Assembly (NCBI GenBank): GCA_902598485.1
Contig: CACKBU010000003.1
Coordinates: forward strand, 43,204 to 107,203
Direction: 5' to 3'
Source: an uncultured Pelagibacteraceae bacterium
GTDB taxonomy: Bacteria > Pseudomonadota > Alphaproteobacteria > Pelagibacterales > Pelagibacteraceae
DNA length: 64,000 bases
Shown here: piece by piece, positions 47,559 through 56,432 of the stretch
How positions within the stretch are numbered: position 1 is the stretch's first letter
How the letters are laid out: each line of letters opens with the position of its first letter
The notes under the pieces: model-generated
Database searches by the model: none
Told to the model about the DNA's origin: nothing
What the model saw: the letters and a program-made list of their open reading frames with translations, nothing else
Made by a program: the position numbers and the translations under genes

Positions 47559-48527
47559 ATGAACACTTTTAAAAAAGTTGGATTAACTGCATTAGCGGGT
47601 TCGTTAGTAGTTAGTTCTGCAGTTGCTGGTGAAATGTCAGTAGCTGGATCAGCAAGCATTGGTCTTAAAAACACAACTAAGACTGCTTCTGGTAAATCTT
47701 GGACAATGGGTAACCAGTTAACTTTCTCAGGTTCTGGTGAGTTAGATAATGGTATGAATGTATCACTATCTTTCGTGATTGACCAAAACGATGATACAAC
47801 TTTAGGACAATCAGCTAGAGAGACTAACTCTCCGTTTGATAGTCACTCTGTAACAGTTAGTTCAGATGCACTTGGATCTTTAGTATTCTCAGGTGAGGGT
47901 GGATCTTCTGCTCAATCAGCTATTGATACTACAGCTGCTGGTGACATTTGGGATAATGGATCAGACAATGATGCCGTTAAAGCTTCTGAAGCTGGAAACA
48001 ACAGCATGTTGTACACATTACCATCTGTGTTAGATGACCTAACAGCTAAAGTTTCTTACTCTCCAGGTGGAGCAGGTGGAGCTTCTGCAACAGCTTGGCA
48101 TTTAAGTTATGCTGGTGTTGATGGTTTAACACTTGATTTAGCTGAAGGTGAAACTAATACAATTGGTTCTGAAGCTACAGCAACAACTATGAAAGCATCT
48201 TATGCTTACAGTTCATTTACGTTAAGCTACTCAAACACTGATTACGTTCATGACCTGTCATCTGCAACAGATGAAGAAGTTACTTCATGGAATATTGCAT
48301 ACACAGTAAGCGATGATTTATCAATTGCATACGGTGAAGAAACAATTGACACTGAAGGTTCAGCAATTGACGAAGAAAACTCTAAGATTAATGTTTCATA
48401 CACTACAGGTGGTGTAACATTATCTGCTACGCAGTTCTACTTCGACAATGGTGGTAACTCTAACACTGAATCAGCATCTACTGGTGACAGTGAAAGATGG
48501 TCTGTATCAGCTACTTTCGCATTCTAA
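47559..48527 (+). CDS. Outer-membrane porin (Gram-negative trimeric type)
   Basis: A 322-residue beta-barrel porin. A signal peptide spans about 1-24 (KKVGLTALAGSLVVSSAVAG). The mature part has alternating strands, an acidic composition, many G/S/T/D residues and very few lysines compared with neighbours, and it ends in the outer-membrane sorting signal SVSATFAF with terminal Phe. The opening SVAGSASIGLKNTT and the strand TMGNQLTFSGSGELDNGMNVSLSF resemble alphaproteobacterial porins. Codon use is less AT-biased than around it. It stands alone with a strong RBS and a hairpin terminator, consistent with an abundant envelope protein. Confidence 0.9.
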   Translation: MNTFKKVGLTALAGSLVVSSAVAGEMSVAGSASIGLKNTTKTASGKSWTMGNQLTFSGSGELDNGMNVSLSFVIDQNDDTTLGQSARETNSPFDSHSVTVSSDALGSLVFSGEGGSSAQSAIDTTAAGDIWDNGSDNDAVKASEAGNNSMLYTLPSVLDDLTAKVSYSPGGAGGASATAWHLSYAGVDGLTLDLAEGETNTIGSEATATTMKASYAYSSFTLSYSNTDYVHDLSSATDEEVTSWNIAYTVSDDLSIAYGEETIDTEGSAIDEENSKINVSYTTGGVTLSATQFYFDNGGNSNTESASTGDSERWSVSATFAF

Positions 48528-48548
48528 TTTAATTTAGATTGAAAATTT

Positions 48549-48579
48549 AAAAGGGCCCCTTTTTAGGGGCCTTTTTTTT
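48549..48579 (+). terminator. Rho-independent terminator of the porin gene
   Basis: AAAGGGCCCC pairs with GGGGCCTTTT across a T-rich loop, followed by a long T run. It starts 21 bp after the porin stop and reaches the convergent ThiE-like gene's stop, so it may act in one or both directions. Confidence 0.92.
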
Positions 48580-49093
48580 ATTCAAAATAAGATATACCCG
48601 CAAAATCAGGATTATTTAATAATTTGAGTTTTTTCAAATTATTGTTCGATATACCACCCAAAGATACAATTTTTGTTCTTGTTAAATTTGAAAGCAGTTT
48701 AAATTTATTGATACCTAAATAATTCTTATTCTTTTTAAACAATGAAGATAAAAAAATTTTTTTTACATTCTGAAGTTCTTTAATCTTTATTTCTTTAAGA
48801 TTATGGGCAGATCCAATTATTTCAAAATTTTTTTTATAGGAAAAACTTAAATGACTAAAATTTTTGTTGAATGACGGAATATAAACTCCATCCAAGTTAA
48901 GTTTAACTGCTAACTTAACTTCATTAGATATATAAAATTTTAATAATTTTTTTTTACAATAATTTTTTATTTTCAAAATAAGCTTTTCGTCTATTTTTTT
49001 TGAGGTGTAATTTCGGTATATAATTATCGTTTTATCATCCTGCTTATTGATAATGTTTGTATCAAAATTATTTATAAAGTAATATTTATTCAT
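48578..49093 (-). CDS. Thiamine-phosphate-synthase (ThiE)-like protein, possibly inactive
   Basis: A 171-residue protein with the outline of ThiE: KLNLDGVYIP (about 68-77) matches the ADGVHLGQ strand, IIGSAHN (about 93-99) the IGxSxH strand, and KIVSLGGISNNNLKKL (about 143-158) the phosphate-binding GGI loop. The usual Mg/diphosphate residues (xLGQxD and the GPxFPTxTK loop) are replaced (IPSFNKN, LSSLFKKNKN). It is shorter than the usual ~210 residues. It may be a ThiE relative with altered function rather than a working synthase. It is divergent from the PLP-protein gene by 7 bp. Confidence 0.65.
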   Translation of the reverse strand: MNKYYFINNFDTNIINKQDDKTIIIYRNYTSKKIDEKLILKIKNYCKKKLLKFYISNEVKLAVKLNLDGVYIPSFNKNFSHLSFSYKKNFEIIGSAHNLKEIKIKELQNVKKIFLSSLFKKNKNYLGINKFKLLSNLTRTKIVSLGGISNNNLKKLKLLNNPDFAGISYFE

Positions 49094-49100
49094 TCAAAAA

Positions 49101-49760
49101 ATGGAAAACTCAGTTCAAAACTTATTAGATATAGAAAATAAAATCAAAATTAATCTTAATAATTATAAAATTTCAGTTTCACCTAAAATCATTGCGGTAT
49201 CAAAGACATTTAAAATTGATAAAATTAAGCCTTTAATAGACCATGGTCATATCGATTTTGGTGAAAATAAGGTACAGGAGGCAGTAGAAAAATGGTCAGA
49301 GGTAAAAAAGACTAAACCCCATATAAAATTGCATTTAATAGGAAAGCTACAAACTAATAAAGTTAAATTTGCTGTTAAATTATTCGATTACATACATTCA
49401 GTTGATAGTGAAAAATTAGCAAAAAAAATTTCAGATGAAAGTTTAAAACTGAACAAAAAAATTAAAATATTTATTCAAGTAAATATAGGGGATGAGCCGC
49501 AGAAATCAGGAGTAAATAAAAATGAATTGAGCAATTTGGTAAATTATTGCTTAAAACTTAAATTAGAAGTAATTGGCTTGATGTGTATTCCGCCTGAAGG
49601 TTATGATTCAAGTGATTATTTTAAAGAAATGAAAGATTTGAGTCATAAGTTTAATTTATCAGATTTAAGTATGGGGATGTCAGGTGATTATCTAAAAGCT
49701 GTGGAAAATTCTGGCACTTTCTTAAGAATTGGATCAAGTATTTTTGGTCAAAGAGCTTAA
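49101..49760 (+). CDS. Pyridoxal-phosphate homeostasis protein (YggS/PLPBP)
   Basis: Binds PLP and buffers vitamin B6 pools. The 219-residue protein has IIAVSKTFKIDKI (about 31-43) with the PLP Lys, DFGENKVQEAVEKW (about 55-68), HLIGKLQTNKVKFAVKLFDYIHSVDS (about 79-104), VNIGDEPQKSGV (about 127-138), GLMCIPP and SMGMSGDYLKAVENSGTFLRIGSSIFG. It shares a TTAA with the L,D-transpeptidase-like gene, giving both stops. Confidence 0.95.
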   Translation: MENSVQNLLDIENKIKINLNNYKISVSPKIIAVSKTFKIDKIKPLIDHGHIDFGENKVQEAVEKWSEVKKTKPHIKLHLIGKLQTNKVKFAVKLFDYIHSVDSEKLAKKISDESLKLNKKIKIFIQVNIGDEPQKSGVNKNELSNLVNYCLKLKLEVIGLMCIPPEGYDSSDYFKEMKDLSHKFNLSDLSMGMSGDYLKAVENSGTFLRIGSSIFGQRA

Positions 49761-50251
49761 ATTATATTAATTTTAGAATTTTTTTTAATAATTTTTAACA
49801 TGATTAAAAAATCTTTTTTTTTAAGTGCAATACAACCTGCTGTTCCTTTATAATTGCTAGTTAGATGAATAAAAATACAACTACCTAATCCAATAACAGG
49901 TCTTTTAAAGTTATATTTTATAGGAATTAATAGGTCGTATTTATTATCTTTTCTCTTTAATTTTTCATGTTTAACTTTTTTATTAATTTTAATTAATTTG
50001 TTATATTTTTTTGGGAAATTAACGTCATCACACCATCCCATCGTATCTTTGATTTCTAAACATGTTAATTGTGTATCTGGTTTTTTTAGCTTGTCTTTTC
50101 TAAAGTAAAGATTTCCTATTTTAAATATACCTTTCGGAGTTTTATTATCACCTTCCTTTTTACTACTTGTAAGGCCTTTTTTCCCTATACAGCACTTAAA
50201 GCTGAAATCATCAATTTGAAGAGTATGTTTATTTTTTAAGGTAATTATCAT
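49757..50251 (-). CDS. L,D-transpeptidase-like (YkuD-domain) protein
   Basis: A 164-residue YkuD-fold protein. The catalytic region is GSCIFIHLTSNYKGTAGCIAL (split here at about 121-131 and 132-142): His128 and Cys139 in the HxxxxxxxTxGC layout. CCIGKKGLTSSKKEGDNKTPKGIFKIG is the typical substrate-side strand region. No signal peptide is visible, which is unusual for a peptidoglycan enzyme; some alphaproteobacterial members share this. The exact substrate is unknown. It is divergent from the winged-helix gene by 13 bp. Confidence 0.82.
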   Translation of the reverse strand: MIITLKNKHTLQIDDFSFKCCIGKKGLTSSKKEGDNKTPKGIFKIGNLYFRKDKLKKPDTQLTCLEIKDTMGWCDDVNFPKKYNKLIKINKKVKHEKLKRKDNKYDLLIPIKYNFKRPVIGLGSCIFIHLTSNYKGTAGCIALKKKDFLIMLKIIKKNSKINII

Positions 50252-50264
50252 ATTATTTTTTTTT

Positions 50265-50828
50265 ATGAATAATCAAACATTACTTTTGTATAAATTTCAT
50301 ACACTGTATCATATATTTATAGAACTTGATCTAAATTTGAATTTTAAAATTTTACAAGTGGAAAGTGAAAAAGAATTAATTTCTAAAATAAATAGTTTTG
50401 AAAATTATTTAATTCTTACAGAAAAAAATCAAATTAATTTTTCTAATCAAATTTACATTGATAATTTTCCAATAAAAATTTTTAAACTGATTGAAAAAAT
50501 CAACATTCAATTCATTAAGAACCAATTTAGCTCTCAATCCCAAATCAACATTGGTAATTATGCTCTTAATTTAAATTCTAGGGAAATGTATGCAAATAAT
50601 TTAAAATTAAAATTAACGGAAAAAGAGGTTAATACTATAGTTTACTTATTTAAGATTAATAAATCAGTTAGTATCGACGAATTACAGGAAAATGTTTGGG
50701 GTTATCAATCAGATTTAGAAACACACACTGTAGAAACTCATATTTATAGATTGAGAAAAAAAGTTTTTGATACTTTTGCAGACAATGAATTTCTAATTAG
50801 TAGAAAAAATGGTTATCAAATCAAATAA
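50265..50828 (+). CDS. Winged-helix DNA-binding protein, OmpR-type, without recognisable receiver
   Basis: A 187-residue protein. Residues about 90-187 form an OmpR/PhoB-type winged helix: NYALNLNSREMYANNLKLKLTEKEVNTIVYLF, SIDELQENVWGYQSDLETHTVETHIYRLRKKV and ISRKNGYQIK at the wing. The first 85 residues are poorly conserved and lack the DD...D...K phospho-receiver residues, so it is probably not phosphorylated. No sensor kinase is adjacent. Targets are unknown; the divergent YkuD gene (13 bp away) is a candidate. An ArfA-like gene follows 10 bp downstream. Confidence 0.8.
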   Translation: MNNQTLLLYKFHTLYHIFIELDLNLNFKILQVESEKELISKINSFENYLILTEKNQINFSNQIYIDNFPIKIFKLIEKINIQFIKNQFSSQSQINIGNYALNLNSREMYANNLKLKLTEKEVNTIVYLFKINKSVSIDELQENVWGYQSDLETHTVETHIYRLRKKVFDTFADNEFLISRKNGYQIK

Positions 50829-50838
50829 GAAGAACCCT

Positions 50839-50928
50839 ATGGCTAAAGATTTGTTTACTAAAAAGTACAAACCAAAAATAGTTAAGCCTAAAAAAGGCAA
50901 GGGAAGTTTTAAAAGAAAGAAAATTTAA
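50839..50928 (+). CDS. Very small basic protein with ArfA-like rescue motif
   Basis: A 29-codon frame, ATG at 50839 to TAA at 50926-50928, fills the gap between the winged-helix gene and pfkB-type gene. It reads MAKDLFTKKYKPKIVK then PKKGKGSFKRKKI. The motif KKGKGSF-x-RK is that of the alternative ribosome-rescue factor ArfA (KKGKGSYxRK), and the preceding LF plus basic residues also resembles the ArfA core. ArfA recruits RF2 to stalled non-stop ribosomes, with the basic tail in the empty mRNA channel. This version would be among the smallest. A purine-rich AAGAAGAA lies 5 bp upstream of the ATG. The call rests on one motif and needs testing. Confidence 0.68.
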   Translation: MAKDLFTKKYKPKIVKPKKGKGSFKRKKI

Positions 50929-50929
50929 T

Positions 50930-51859
50930 TTAAAGTCTTGCCCCAATTTGTTGTATTACTTTAGATGACATTTCAGTACCTTTTTCGAGACACTCTCTTG
51001 TAGATAACTTATTGATATATCCATGCAAAAAACCAGCAGCAAAAAGATCACCTGCACCTGTAAGATCAATAATTTTTAGATTTTTTTGTATACCACATTC
51101 AATAACTTCATCACCATTAATTGCAACTGCACCTTTTTCTCCTCTAGTCACAATCATTAATTTATCAAGTTGTTTTGAAAAGTTTATAACTTCATCAAAT
51201 TTTTTTGCTTTAATTAATGATGTAATTTCTTGTTCGTTAGCAAAAGTTATATCAAGTTTGTTTTTTACTAAGTTTAGAAAATGAGGTTTGTGTCTATCTA
51301 CGCAAAATAGATCAGAGAGTGACATAGCAACTTTGTTTGCATTTTTTATAGCTTTATCGAATGCTTTCTTTGGTTCTCCTTCATCCCATAAGTAACCTTC
51401 TAAAAAAATTATCTCACTTTTTTTAATTACATCAGAACTCACATCATTTTCATTAATCTTTCCTGCAGTTCCTAGGAAAGTACACATTGTTCTCTCAGAG
51501 TCAGGTGTAATTAAAATTAAACAAGTTCCCGTTGGTAACTCTTCTTTCTTCTTAGAATAAAAATATTTAACATTTTCTCTTTCTAAACCTTCCTCATATT
51601 TACTACCAAATTCGTCATCAGAAACCTTACCTATAAAACCAACTTTATCGCCAAGTTGAGATAATCCAACTATAGAGTTTGCTATTGATCCCCCTGATAT
51701 AGTTTTTTCAATTTTAAGATTTGTTAATAAATTTTTGAATTCATTTTCATCAAAGAATAATTTCATTGTACTCTTTGTAAGATTATTTTTGATAATAAAA
51801 TTATCATCTACTTTACAAATTACATCTACAATAGCGTTTCCTATACCTAGAATTTTCAT
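50930..51859 (-). CDS. PfkB-family carbohydrate/nucleoside kinase (adenosine-kinase-like)
   Basis: A 309-residue ribokinase-fold enzyme. The N-terminus ILGIGNAIVDVICKVDDNFI (3-22), GGSIANSIVGLSQLGDKVGFIGKVSDDEFG (about 56-85) and the signature DLTGAGDLFAAGFLHGY (about 262-278), whose GAGD holds the catalytic Asp, identify the family. The N-terminal pattern resembles adenosine/sugar kinases of alphaproteobacterial type; the substrate is not decided. It abuts nth by one base and is the last gene of the dapB-nth-pfkB run. Confidence 0.9.
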   Translation of the reverse strand: MKILGIGNAIVDVICKVDDNFIIKNNLTKSTMKLFFDENEFKNLLTNLKIEKTISGGSIANSIVGLSQLGDKVGFIGKVSDDEFGSKYEEGLERENVKYFYSKKKEELPTGTCLILITPDSERTMCTFLGTAGKINENDVSSDVIKKSEIIFLEGYLWDEGEPKKAFDKAIKNANKVAMSLSDLFCVDRHKPHFLNLVKNKLDITFANEQEITSLIKAKKFDEVINFSKQLDKLMIVTRGEKGAVAINGDEVIECGIQKNLKIIDLTGAGDLFAAGFLHGYINKLSTRECLEKGTEMSSKVIQQIGARL

Positions 51860-51860
51860 A

Positions 51861-52514
51861 TTAAGCCTTTTTGGTAATAACAGGTTTTTTTCTTTTTGGG
51901 TAGCAAGTAGTGCATATTTTGCAACTTAAACCGTAACAATTTCTTGCCTTACAATATTCTCTACCATAAAAAATTATTTGTAAATGAAGTTTGGACCAAG
52001 TTTTTTTTGGAAATATTCTTTTTAAATCTTTTTCAGTTTGAACTACGTTTTTTCCATTTGTTAAACCCCATCTTTGTGCAAGTCTGTGAATATGAGTATC
52101 AACAGCAAAAGCTGGATATCCAAAACCTTGAGACATCACAACACTGGCTGTTTTATGGCCGACACCAGGTAACCTTTCGAGTTCTTCAAAAGTTTTAGGA
52201 ACTTTACCTTTGTGTCTTTCTAACACTTGCTTTGACATTAAATAAATGCTTTTTGCTTTAATTCTAAAAATACCAATTTTTCTTATTAATTTCTCAATTT
52301 TTTTTCTTCCTAATTTTACAAAGTGTTCTGGTTTGTAGTATTTTGGATATATATTTTTTGTTACGTTGTTAACGTTCACATCCGTACATTGTGCAGAAAG
52401 TAGTACAGAAATCAATAGTGTAAAAGTATTTTTACTTTTTAAAGGAACGGGAGCCTTAGGGTAAATTTTATTTAGGGTTTGAATGATGATTTTTGCTTTT
52501 TGTTTTTCATTCAT
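51861..52514 (-). CDS. nth: Endonuclease III
   Basis: DNA glycosylase/AP lyase for oxidised pyrimidines. The 217-residue protein has the HhH-GPD core: LLSAQCTDVNVNNVT (about 33-47), LERLPGVGHKTASVVMSQGFG (about 107-127) with the catalytic Lys, and VDTHIHRLAQRWGLT with the catalytic Asp. The C-terminal iron-sulfur region is CKARNCYGLSCKICTTC, whose spacing differs from the usual C-x6-C-x2-C-x5-C. Its ATG overlaps the dapB stop by one base. Confidence 0.95.
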   Translation of the reverse strand: MNEKQKAKIIIQTLNKIYPKAPVPLKSKNTFTLLISVLLSAQCTDVNVNNVTKNIYPKYYKPEHFVKLGRKKIEKLIRKIGIFRIKAKSIYLMSKQVLERHKGKVPKTFEELERLPGVGHKTASVVMSQGFGYPAFAVDTHIHRLAQRWGLTNGKNVVQTEKDLKRIFPKKTWSKLHLQIIFYGREYCKARNCYGLSCKICTTCYPKRKKPVITKKA

Positions 52515-53290
52515 TATGAAAAGTCAAGCAAATCTCTCATAGAATATAGACCTGGTTTTTTTTTCATTAACCATTTAGAAGCAGTTAAAGCCCCGTCAGA
52601 GTAAAGTGCTCTATCAAAGGCCTCATGGTTTAATGTAATTATTTCTTTTCCACTTGAGAATTTCACTTCATGTTCACCAATAATTTCACCTTTTCTTATT
52701 GAGTTAAAATTAATTTTTTTTCCATAAGGAAAAGATTTTTTATTTAAGAATTTTTTACCAATTAAATTATGTAAATTCTTATTTTTTCCGTCGGCAATTC
52801 CTTTACCAAGCATTAACGCGGTACCAGAAGGGTAGTCTTTTTTATGCTTGTGATGTACCTCAAATATTTTACTTAAGTATTCATCATTTAGTGATTTTGA
52901 TGCAATCTCGGTTAAATACATTAATAAATTTACACCTAAGCTCATGTTACCTGCTTTTAGAATAGGTATTTTTTTTGAATATTTTTTAACTTGATTTTCT
53001 TGGTTTCTAGTAAATCCAGTAGTACCAATTACTACCTTTTTCTTTAGTTTTGATGCTATTTTTAGGATTTCAAGAGTGCAATTTGGTACTGTGAAATCAA
53101 TAATTACATCAACTTCTTTAAAAGCTTTGTCAGAATTTAATTCAGGTTTAACTCCATAAAACTTTTTATTTATTGGTCTATTTTCTGTAAGTGCAACTAG
53201 TTTAAAGTTTTTATTTTTCTTTGAAGACTTAATTAATTGCTGACCCATCCTACCCATACAACCAGAAATCGCTAAATTAATTTTTTTCAT
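52514..53290 (-). CDS. dapB: 4-hydroxy-tetrahydrodipicolinate reductase
   Basis: Lysine/diaminopimelate pathway reductase using NAD(P)H. The 258-residue protein has the nucleotide loop AISGCMGRMGQQLI (7-20), DFTVPNCTLEIL, VIGTTGF, GNMSLGVNLL, and the catalytic EVHHKHKKDYPSGTALMLGK (about 144-163). It follows dnaJ with a 36-bp gap, the conserved alphaproteobacterial dnaK-dnaJ-dapB order. Confidence 0.97.
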   Translation of the reverse strand: MKKINLAISGCMGRMGQQLIKSSKKNKNFKLVALTENRPINKKFYGVKPELNSDKAFKEVDVIIDFTVPNCTLEILKIASKLKKKVVIGTTGFTRNQENQVKKYSKKIPILKAGNMSLGVNLLMYLTEIASKSLNDEYLSKIFEVHHKHKKDYPSGTALMLGKGIADGKNKNLHNLIGKKFLNKKSFPYGKKINFNSIRKGEIIGEHEVKFSSGKEIITLNHEAFDRALYSDGALTASKWLMKKKPGLYSMRDLLDFS

Positions 53291-53326
53291 TTAGCTAATA
53301 TTAACCTTTTTTAGAAGATTAGTCTT

Positions 53327-54454
53327 TTAGTTTTTCCAGAAATCTTTTGCTTTTTGAAAAAATTTTTTAATACTCGGATTTGATTTATCGTTTTCAATTT
53401 CTCTAAATTGTTCCAGTAATTCTTTTTGTTTTTTATTTAAATATACAGGTACCTCTGTTTTAACTTGAACATATAAGTCCCCGAAATCACCTCTTCTCAT
53501 AAATGGCATACCTTTACCCTTTAATCTAAATTGTTTACCATTTTGAGTTCCATCAGGAATTTTAATTTTAGCTTTTCCACCATCAATAGTTGGAATTTCT
53601 ATTGTTGTTCCTAATGCTGCATCTGCAAGAGAAAGAGGAAATTCAAAAAACAAATTTTCATCTGATCTTTTAAATAAATCATGAGAGTGAACGTTAATAA
53701 ATAAGTATAAATCACCTGTTGCTCCACCTCTCGTCCCTGCTTCACCTTTTCCTGCAAGCCTAATTCTAGTTCCGTCATCAACACCTTTTGGAATGGTTAC
53801 AGAAATTTTCTTTGAGGTTTGTTTTTTACCTTGGCCATTACAATTATTACATGGGTTAGTTATTTCCTCACCATTTCCATTACATTGTGGACATGTTTGT
53901 TGTACTGTAAAGAAACCTTGATTGGATCTTATTCTACCATTACCACCACAATATGAGCACCTGTCTGGAGAATAGCCTGGCTTAGATCCATTTCCTCTGC
54001 ATGTACTACACTGTTCTGTTGTTGAAAATTTAATGTCCTGTTTCTTTCCATGGTAAGCCTCTTCTAATGAAATTGATAAATCGTATCTCAGGTCAGAACC
54101 TCTATTATTCGATTTTCTACTTCTTGATCTTCCACCTCCTCCGAAATCACCAAAGAAATCCTCAAAAATATCAGAAAAATCTGCTCCGCTAAATCCACCA
54201 AAACCTCCACCTGGTCTGCCACCACCGTTTTCGAATGCAGCATGACCAAAGTTATCGTAGTTTTGTTTTTTTTCCTTGTCTGAAAGTATTCCGTAAGCTT
54301 CACTAGCTTCTTTAAATTTTTCTTCCGCTTTTGAGTCTCCAGGATTTTTATCTGGGTGGTACTTAACGGCCAACTTTCTGTATGCAGATTTTAATTCTTC
54401 TGGACTTGCGCTTTTGTTAACGCCTAGGACATCGTAATAGTCTCTTTTAGCCAT
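53327..54454 (-). CDS. dnaJ: Chaperone DnaJ
   Basis: J-domain co-chaperone of DnaK. From ATG 54454 it has 375 residues (a TTG one codon upstream is also open, but ATG is preferred). The J domain begins [20 protein letters not shown] and has the HPD in [11 protein letters not shown] Gly/Phe-rich linker (about 75-110) follows. Four zinc-binding CxxCxGxG repeats are seen: [24 protein letters not shown] and CNNCNGQG. The C-terminal substrate domain is complete. It follows dnaK by 29 bp. Confidence 0.98.
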   Translation of the reverse strand: MAKRDYYDVLGVNKSASPEELKSAYRKLAVKYHPDKNPGDSKAEEKFKEASEAYGILSDKEKKQNYDNFGHAAFENGGGRPGGGFGGFSGADFSDIFEDFFGDFGGGGRSRSRKSNNRGSDLRYDLSISLEEAYHGKKQDIKFSTTEQCSTCRGNGSKPGYSPDRCSYCGGNGRIRSNQGFFTVQQTCPQCNGNGEEITNPCNNCNGQGKKQTSKKISVTIPKGVDDGTRIRLAGKGEAGTRGGATGDLYLFINVHSHDLFKRSDENLFFEFPLSLADAALGTTIEIPTIDGGKAKIKIPDGTQNGKQFRLKGKGMPFMRRGDFGDLYVQVKTEVPVYLNKKQKELLEQFREIENDKSNPSIKKFFQKAKDFWKN

Positions 54455-54483
54455 CAAATTACCCCAGACAATTAAATGTCAGT

Positions 54484-56409
54484 TTAAGCGCTTTTTTCTT
54501 TATTCTCGTCTTTTACTTCTTCGAAATCAGCATCAACAACATTCTCGTCTTTTTTACCTGCATCATCTCCACCATCATCTTTTCCAGAATCAGGTTTTGC
54601 ACTTTGTTGTGATTTATAGATTGCTTCTCCAAGTTTCATCGAAGCTTGAACTAAAACTTCAGTTTTCTTCTTAATATCTTCAATATCTTCAGCTTTTAAA
54701 GCTTCTTTTACAGCAGAGGATGCATCTTCAATTGCTTTTTTCTCTGCATCTGAAATCTTTGATCCATGCTCTTTTAAATTCTTTTCAGTAGAGTGAATTA
54801 GAGTATCTGCTTGGTTTCGAACATCAACCGACTCTCTTTTTTTCTTATCAGCTTCTTTGTTAGCTTCAGCATCCTTAACCATTTTTTCAATCTCTTCATC
54901 ACTTAGTCCACCAGAAGCTTGAATTTGTATCTTTTGTTCTTTACCAGTTCCTTTATCTTTTGCTGAAACATTTACGATACCATTAGCATCAATATCAAAT
55001 GTAACTTCAATTTGAGGTACTCCTCTTGGTGCTGGTGCAATACCTACTAATTCAAAATTACCTAAGGCTTTATTATCAGCTGCCATTTCTCTTTCACCCT
55101 GTAGAACTCTAATAGATACAGCAGGCTGATTGTCTTCAGCAGTTGAAAATACCTGACTTTTTTTAGTTGGTATTGTTGTGTTTTTATCAATTAGCTTAGT
55201 TGAAACTCCACCAAGCGTTTCGATGCCAAGTGATAATGGAGTTACATCTAATAGAAGTACATCTTTAACATCACCTTGTAATACACCTGCTTGAATTGCA
55301 GCACCCATTGCAACTACTTCATCAGGGTTAACACTTTTGTTAGGATCTTTGCCAAAAAAGTTTTTAACTTCTTCTAATACTTTTGGCATTCTAGTCATAC
55401 CACCTACCATAACCACTTCATCAATTTCACTTGCAGTAATTCCTGCATCTTTTAATGCAGTTTTACATGGTGGCATTGTTCTAGCTATTAAGTCTTCAAC
55501 TAGAGCCTCAAGTTTTGCTCTAGTCATTTTTAAATTAATATGTTTTGGACCTGTTTTATCTGCAGTAATAAAAGGCAGATTTATATCTGTTTGTTCTGCA
55601 GAGGATAATTCAATTTTTGCTTTTTCAGCAGCTTCTTTTAATCTTTGTAAAGCAAGTTTATCTGACTTAAGATCAATTCCATTATCTTTCTTAAATTCAG
55701 AAATCAAGTAATCAACAACAGCATTATCAAAATCTTCACCACCTAAAAAAGTGTCACCATTAGTTGATTTAACTTCGAATACACCATCACCCAATTCTAG
55801 GATAGATACGTCAAATGTCCCTCCACCTAAATCATAAACAGCAATTTTTTTATTTTGTTTTTTATCCAAACCATAAGCTAATGATGCAGCAGTTGGTTCA
55901 TTAATAATTCTTAAAACCTCTAATCCAGCAATTTTTCCCGCATCTTTTGTTGCTTGTCTTTGTGCATCATTAAAGTATGCTGGAACAGTAATTACAGCTT
56001 TTGTTACAGCCTGACCTAAATATTTTTCTGCCGTTTCTTTCATTTTTTGCAAAATGAATGCTGATATTTGAGAAGGTGAATATTTTTCACCTTTAGCTTC
56101 AATCCAAGCATCACCTTTTTCAGAATTAATTATTTTAAAAGGTGCAGCCTCCACATCTTTTTTTACCGTTGGGTCGTCAAAATTTCTTCCAATTAGTCTT
56201 TTTACTGCAAAAATAGTATTTTCTGGATTTGTAACAGCTTGTCTTTTTGCTGGTTGTCCAATTAATTTTTCGTTTTCATCTGTAAATGCAACAACTGATG
56301 GAGTAGTTCTTGCTCCTTCAGCATTTTCTAAAACCTTAGCTTGTGTTCCTTCCATTATGGCAACACATGAATTTGTTGTTCCTAAGTCTATTCCAATAAT
56401 TTTACTCAT
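54484..56409 (-). CDS. dnaK: Chaperone DnaK (Hsp70)
   Basis: ATP-driven chaperone. The 641-residue protein has [18 protein letters not shown] (3-20), [21 protein letters not shown] (about 139-159), [16 protein letters not shown] (about 192-207), [29 protein letters not shown], and a C-terminal lid ending in an acidic tail ([15 protein letters not shown]). Codon use is less AT-biased than in neighbours, as expected for an abundant protein. A sigma-32-type promoter lies in the 63-bp gap behind grpE. Confidence 0.99.
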   Translation of the reverse strand: MSKIIGIDLGTTNSCVAIMEGTQAKVLENAEGARTTPSVVAFTDENEKLIGQPAKRQAVTNPENTIFAVKRLIGRNFDDPTVKKDVEAAPFKIINSEKGDAWIEAKGEKYSPSQISAFILQKMKETAEKYLGQAVTKAVITVPAYFNDAQRQATKDAGKIAGLEVLRIINEPTAASLAYGLDKKQNKKIAVYDLGGGTFDVSILELGDGVFEVKSTNGDTFLGGEDFDNAVVDYLISEFKKDNGIDLKSDKLALQRLKEAAEKAKIELSSAEQTDINLPFITADKTGPKHINLKMTRAKLEALVEDLIARTMPPCKTALKDAGITASEIDEVVMVGGMTRMPKVLEEVKNFFGKDPNKSVNPDEVVAMGAAIQAGVLQGDVKDVLLLDVTPLSLGIETLGGVSTKLIDKNTTIPTKKSQVFSTAEDNQPAVSIRVLQGEREMAADNKALGNFELVGIAPAPRGVPQIEVTFDIDANGIVNVSAKDKGTGKEQKIQIQASGGLSDEEIEKMVKDAEANKEADKKKRESVDVRNQADTLIHSTEKNLKEHGSKISDAEKKAIEDASSAVKEALKAEDIEDIKKKTEVLVQASMKLGEAIYKSQQSAKPDSGKDDGGDDAGKKDENVVDADFEEVKDENKEKSA

Positions 56410-56432
56410 AATATTAATGTCTCTCTCTCGTC

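Noticed and set aside
55337..55711. 124-codon plus-strand frame inside dnaK
   Set aside because: Antisense shadow of a conserved chaperone gene, serine/isoleucine-rich with no recognisable motif.
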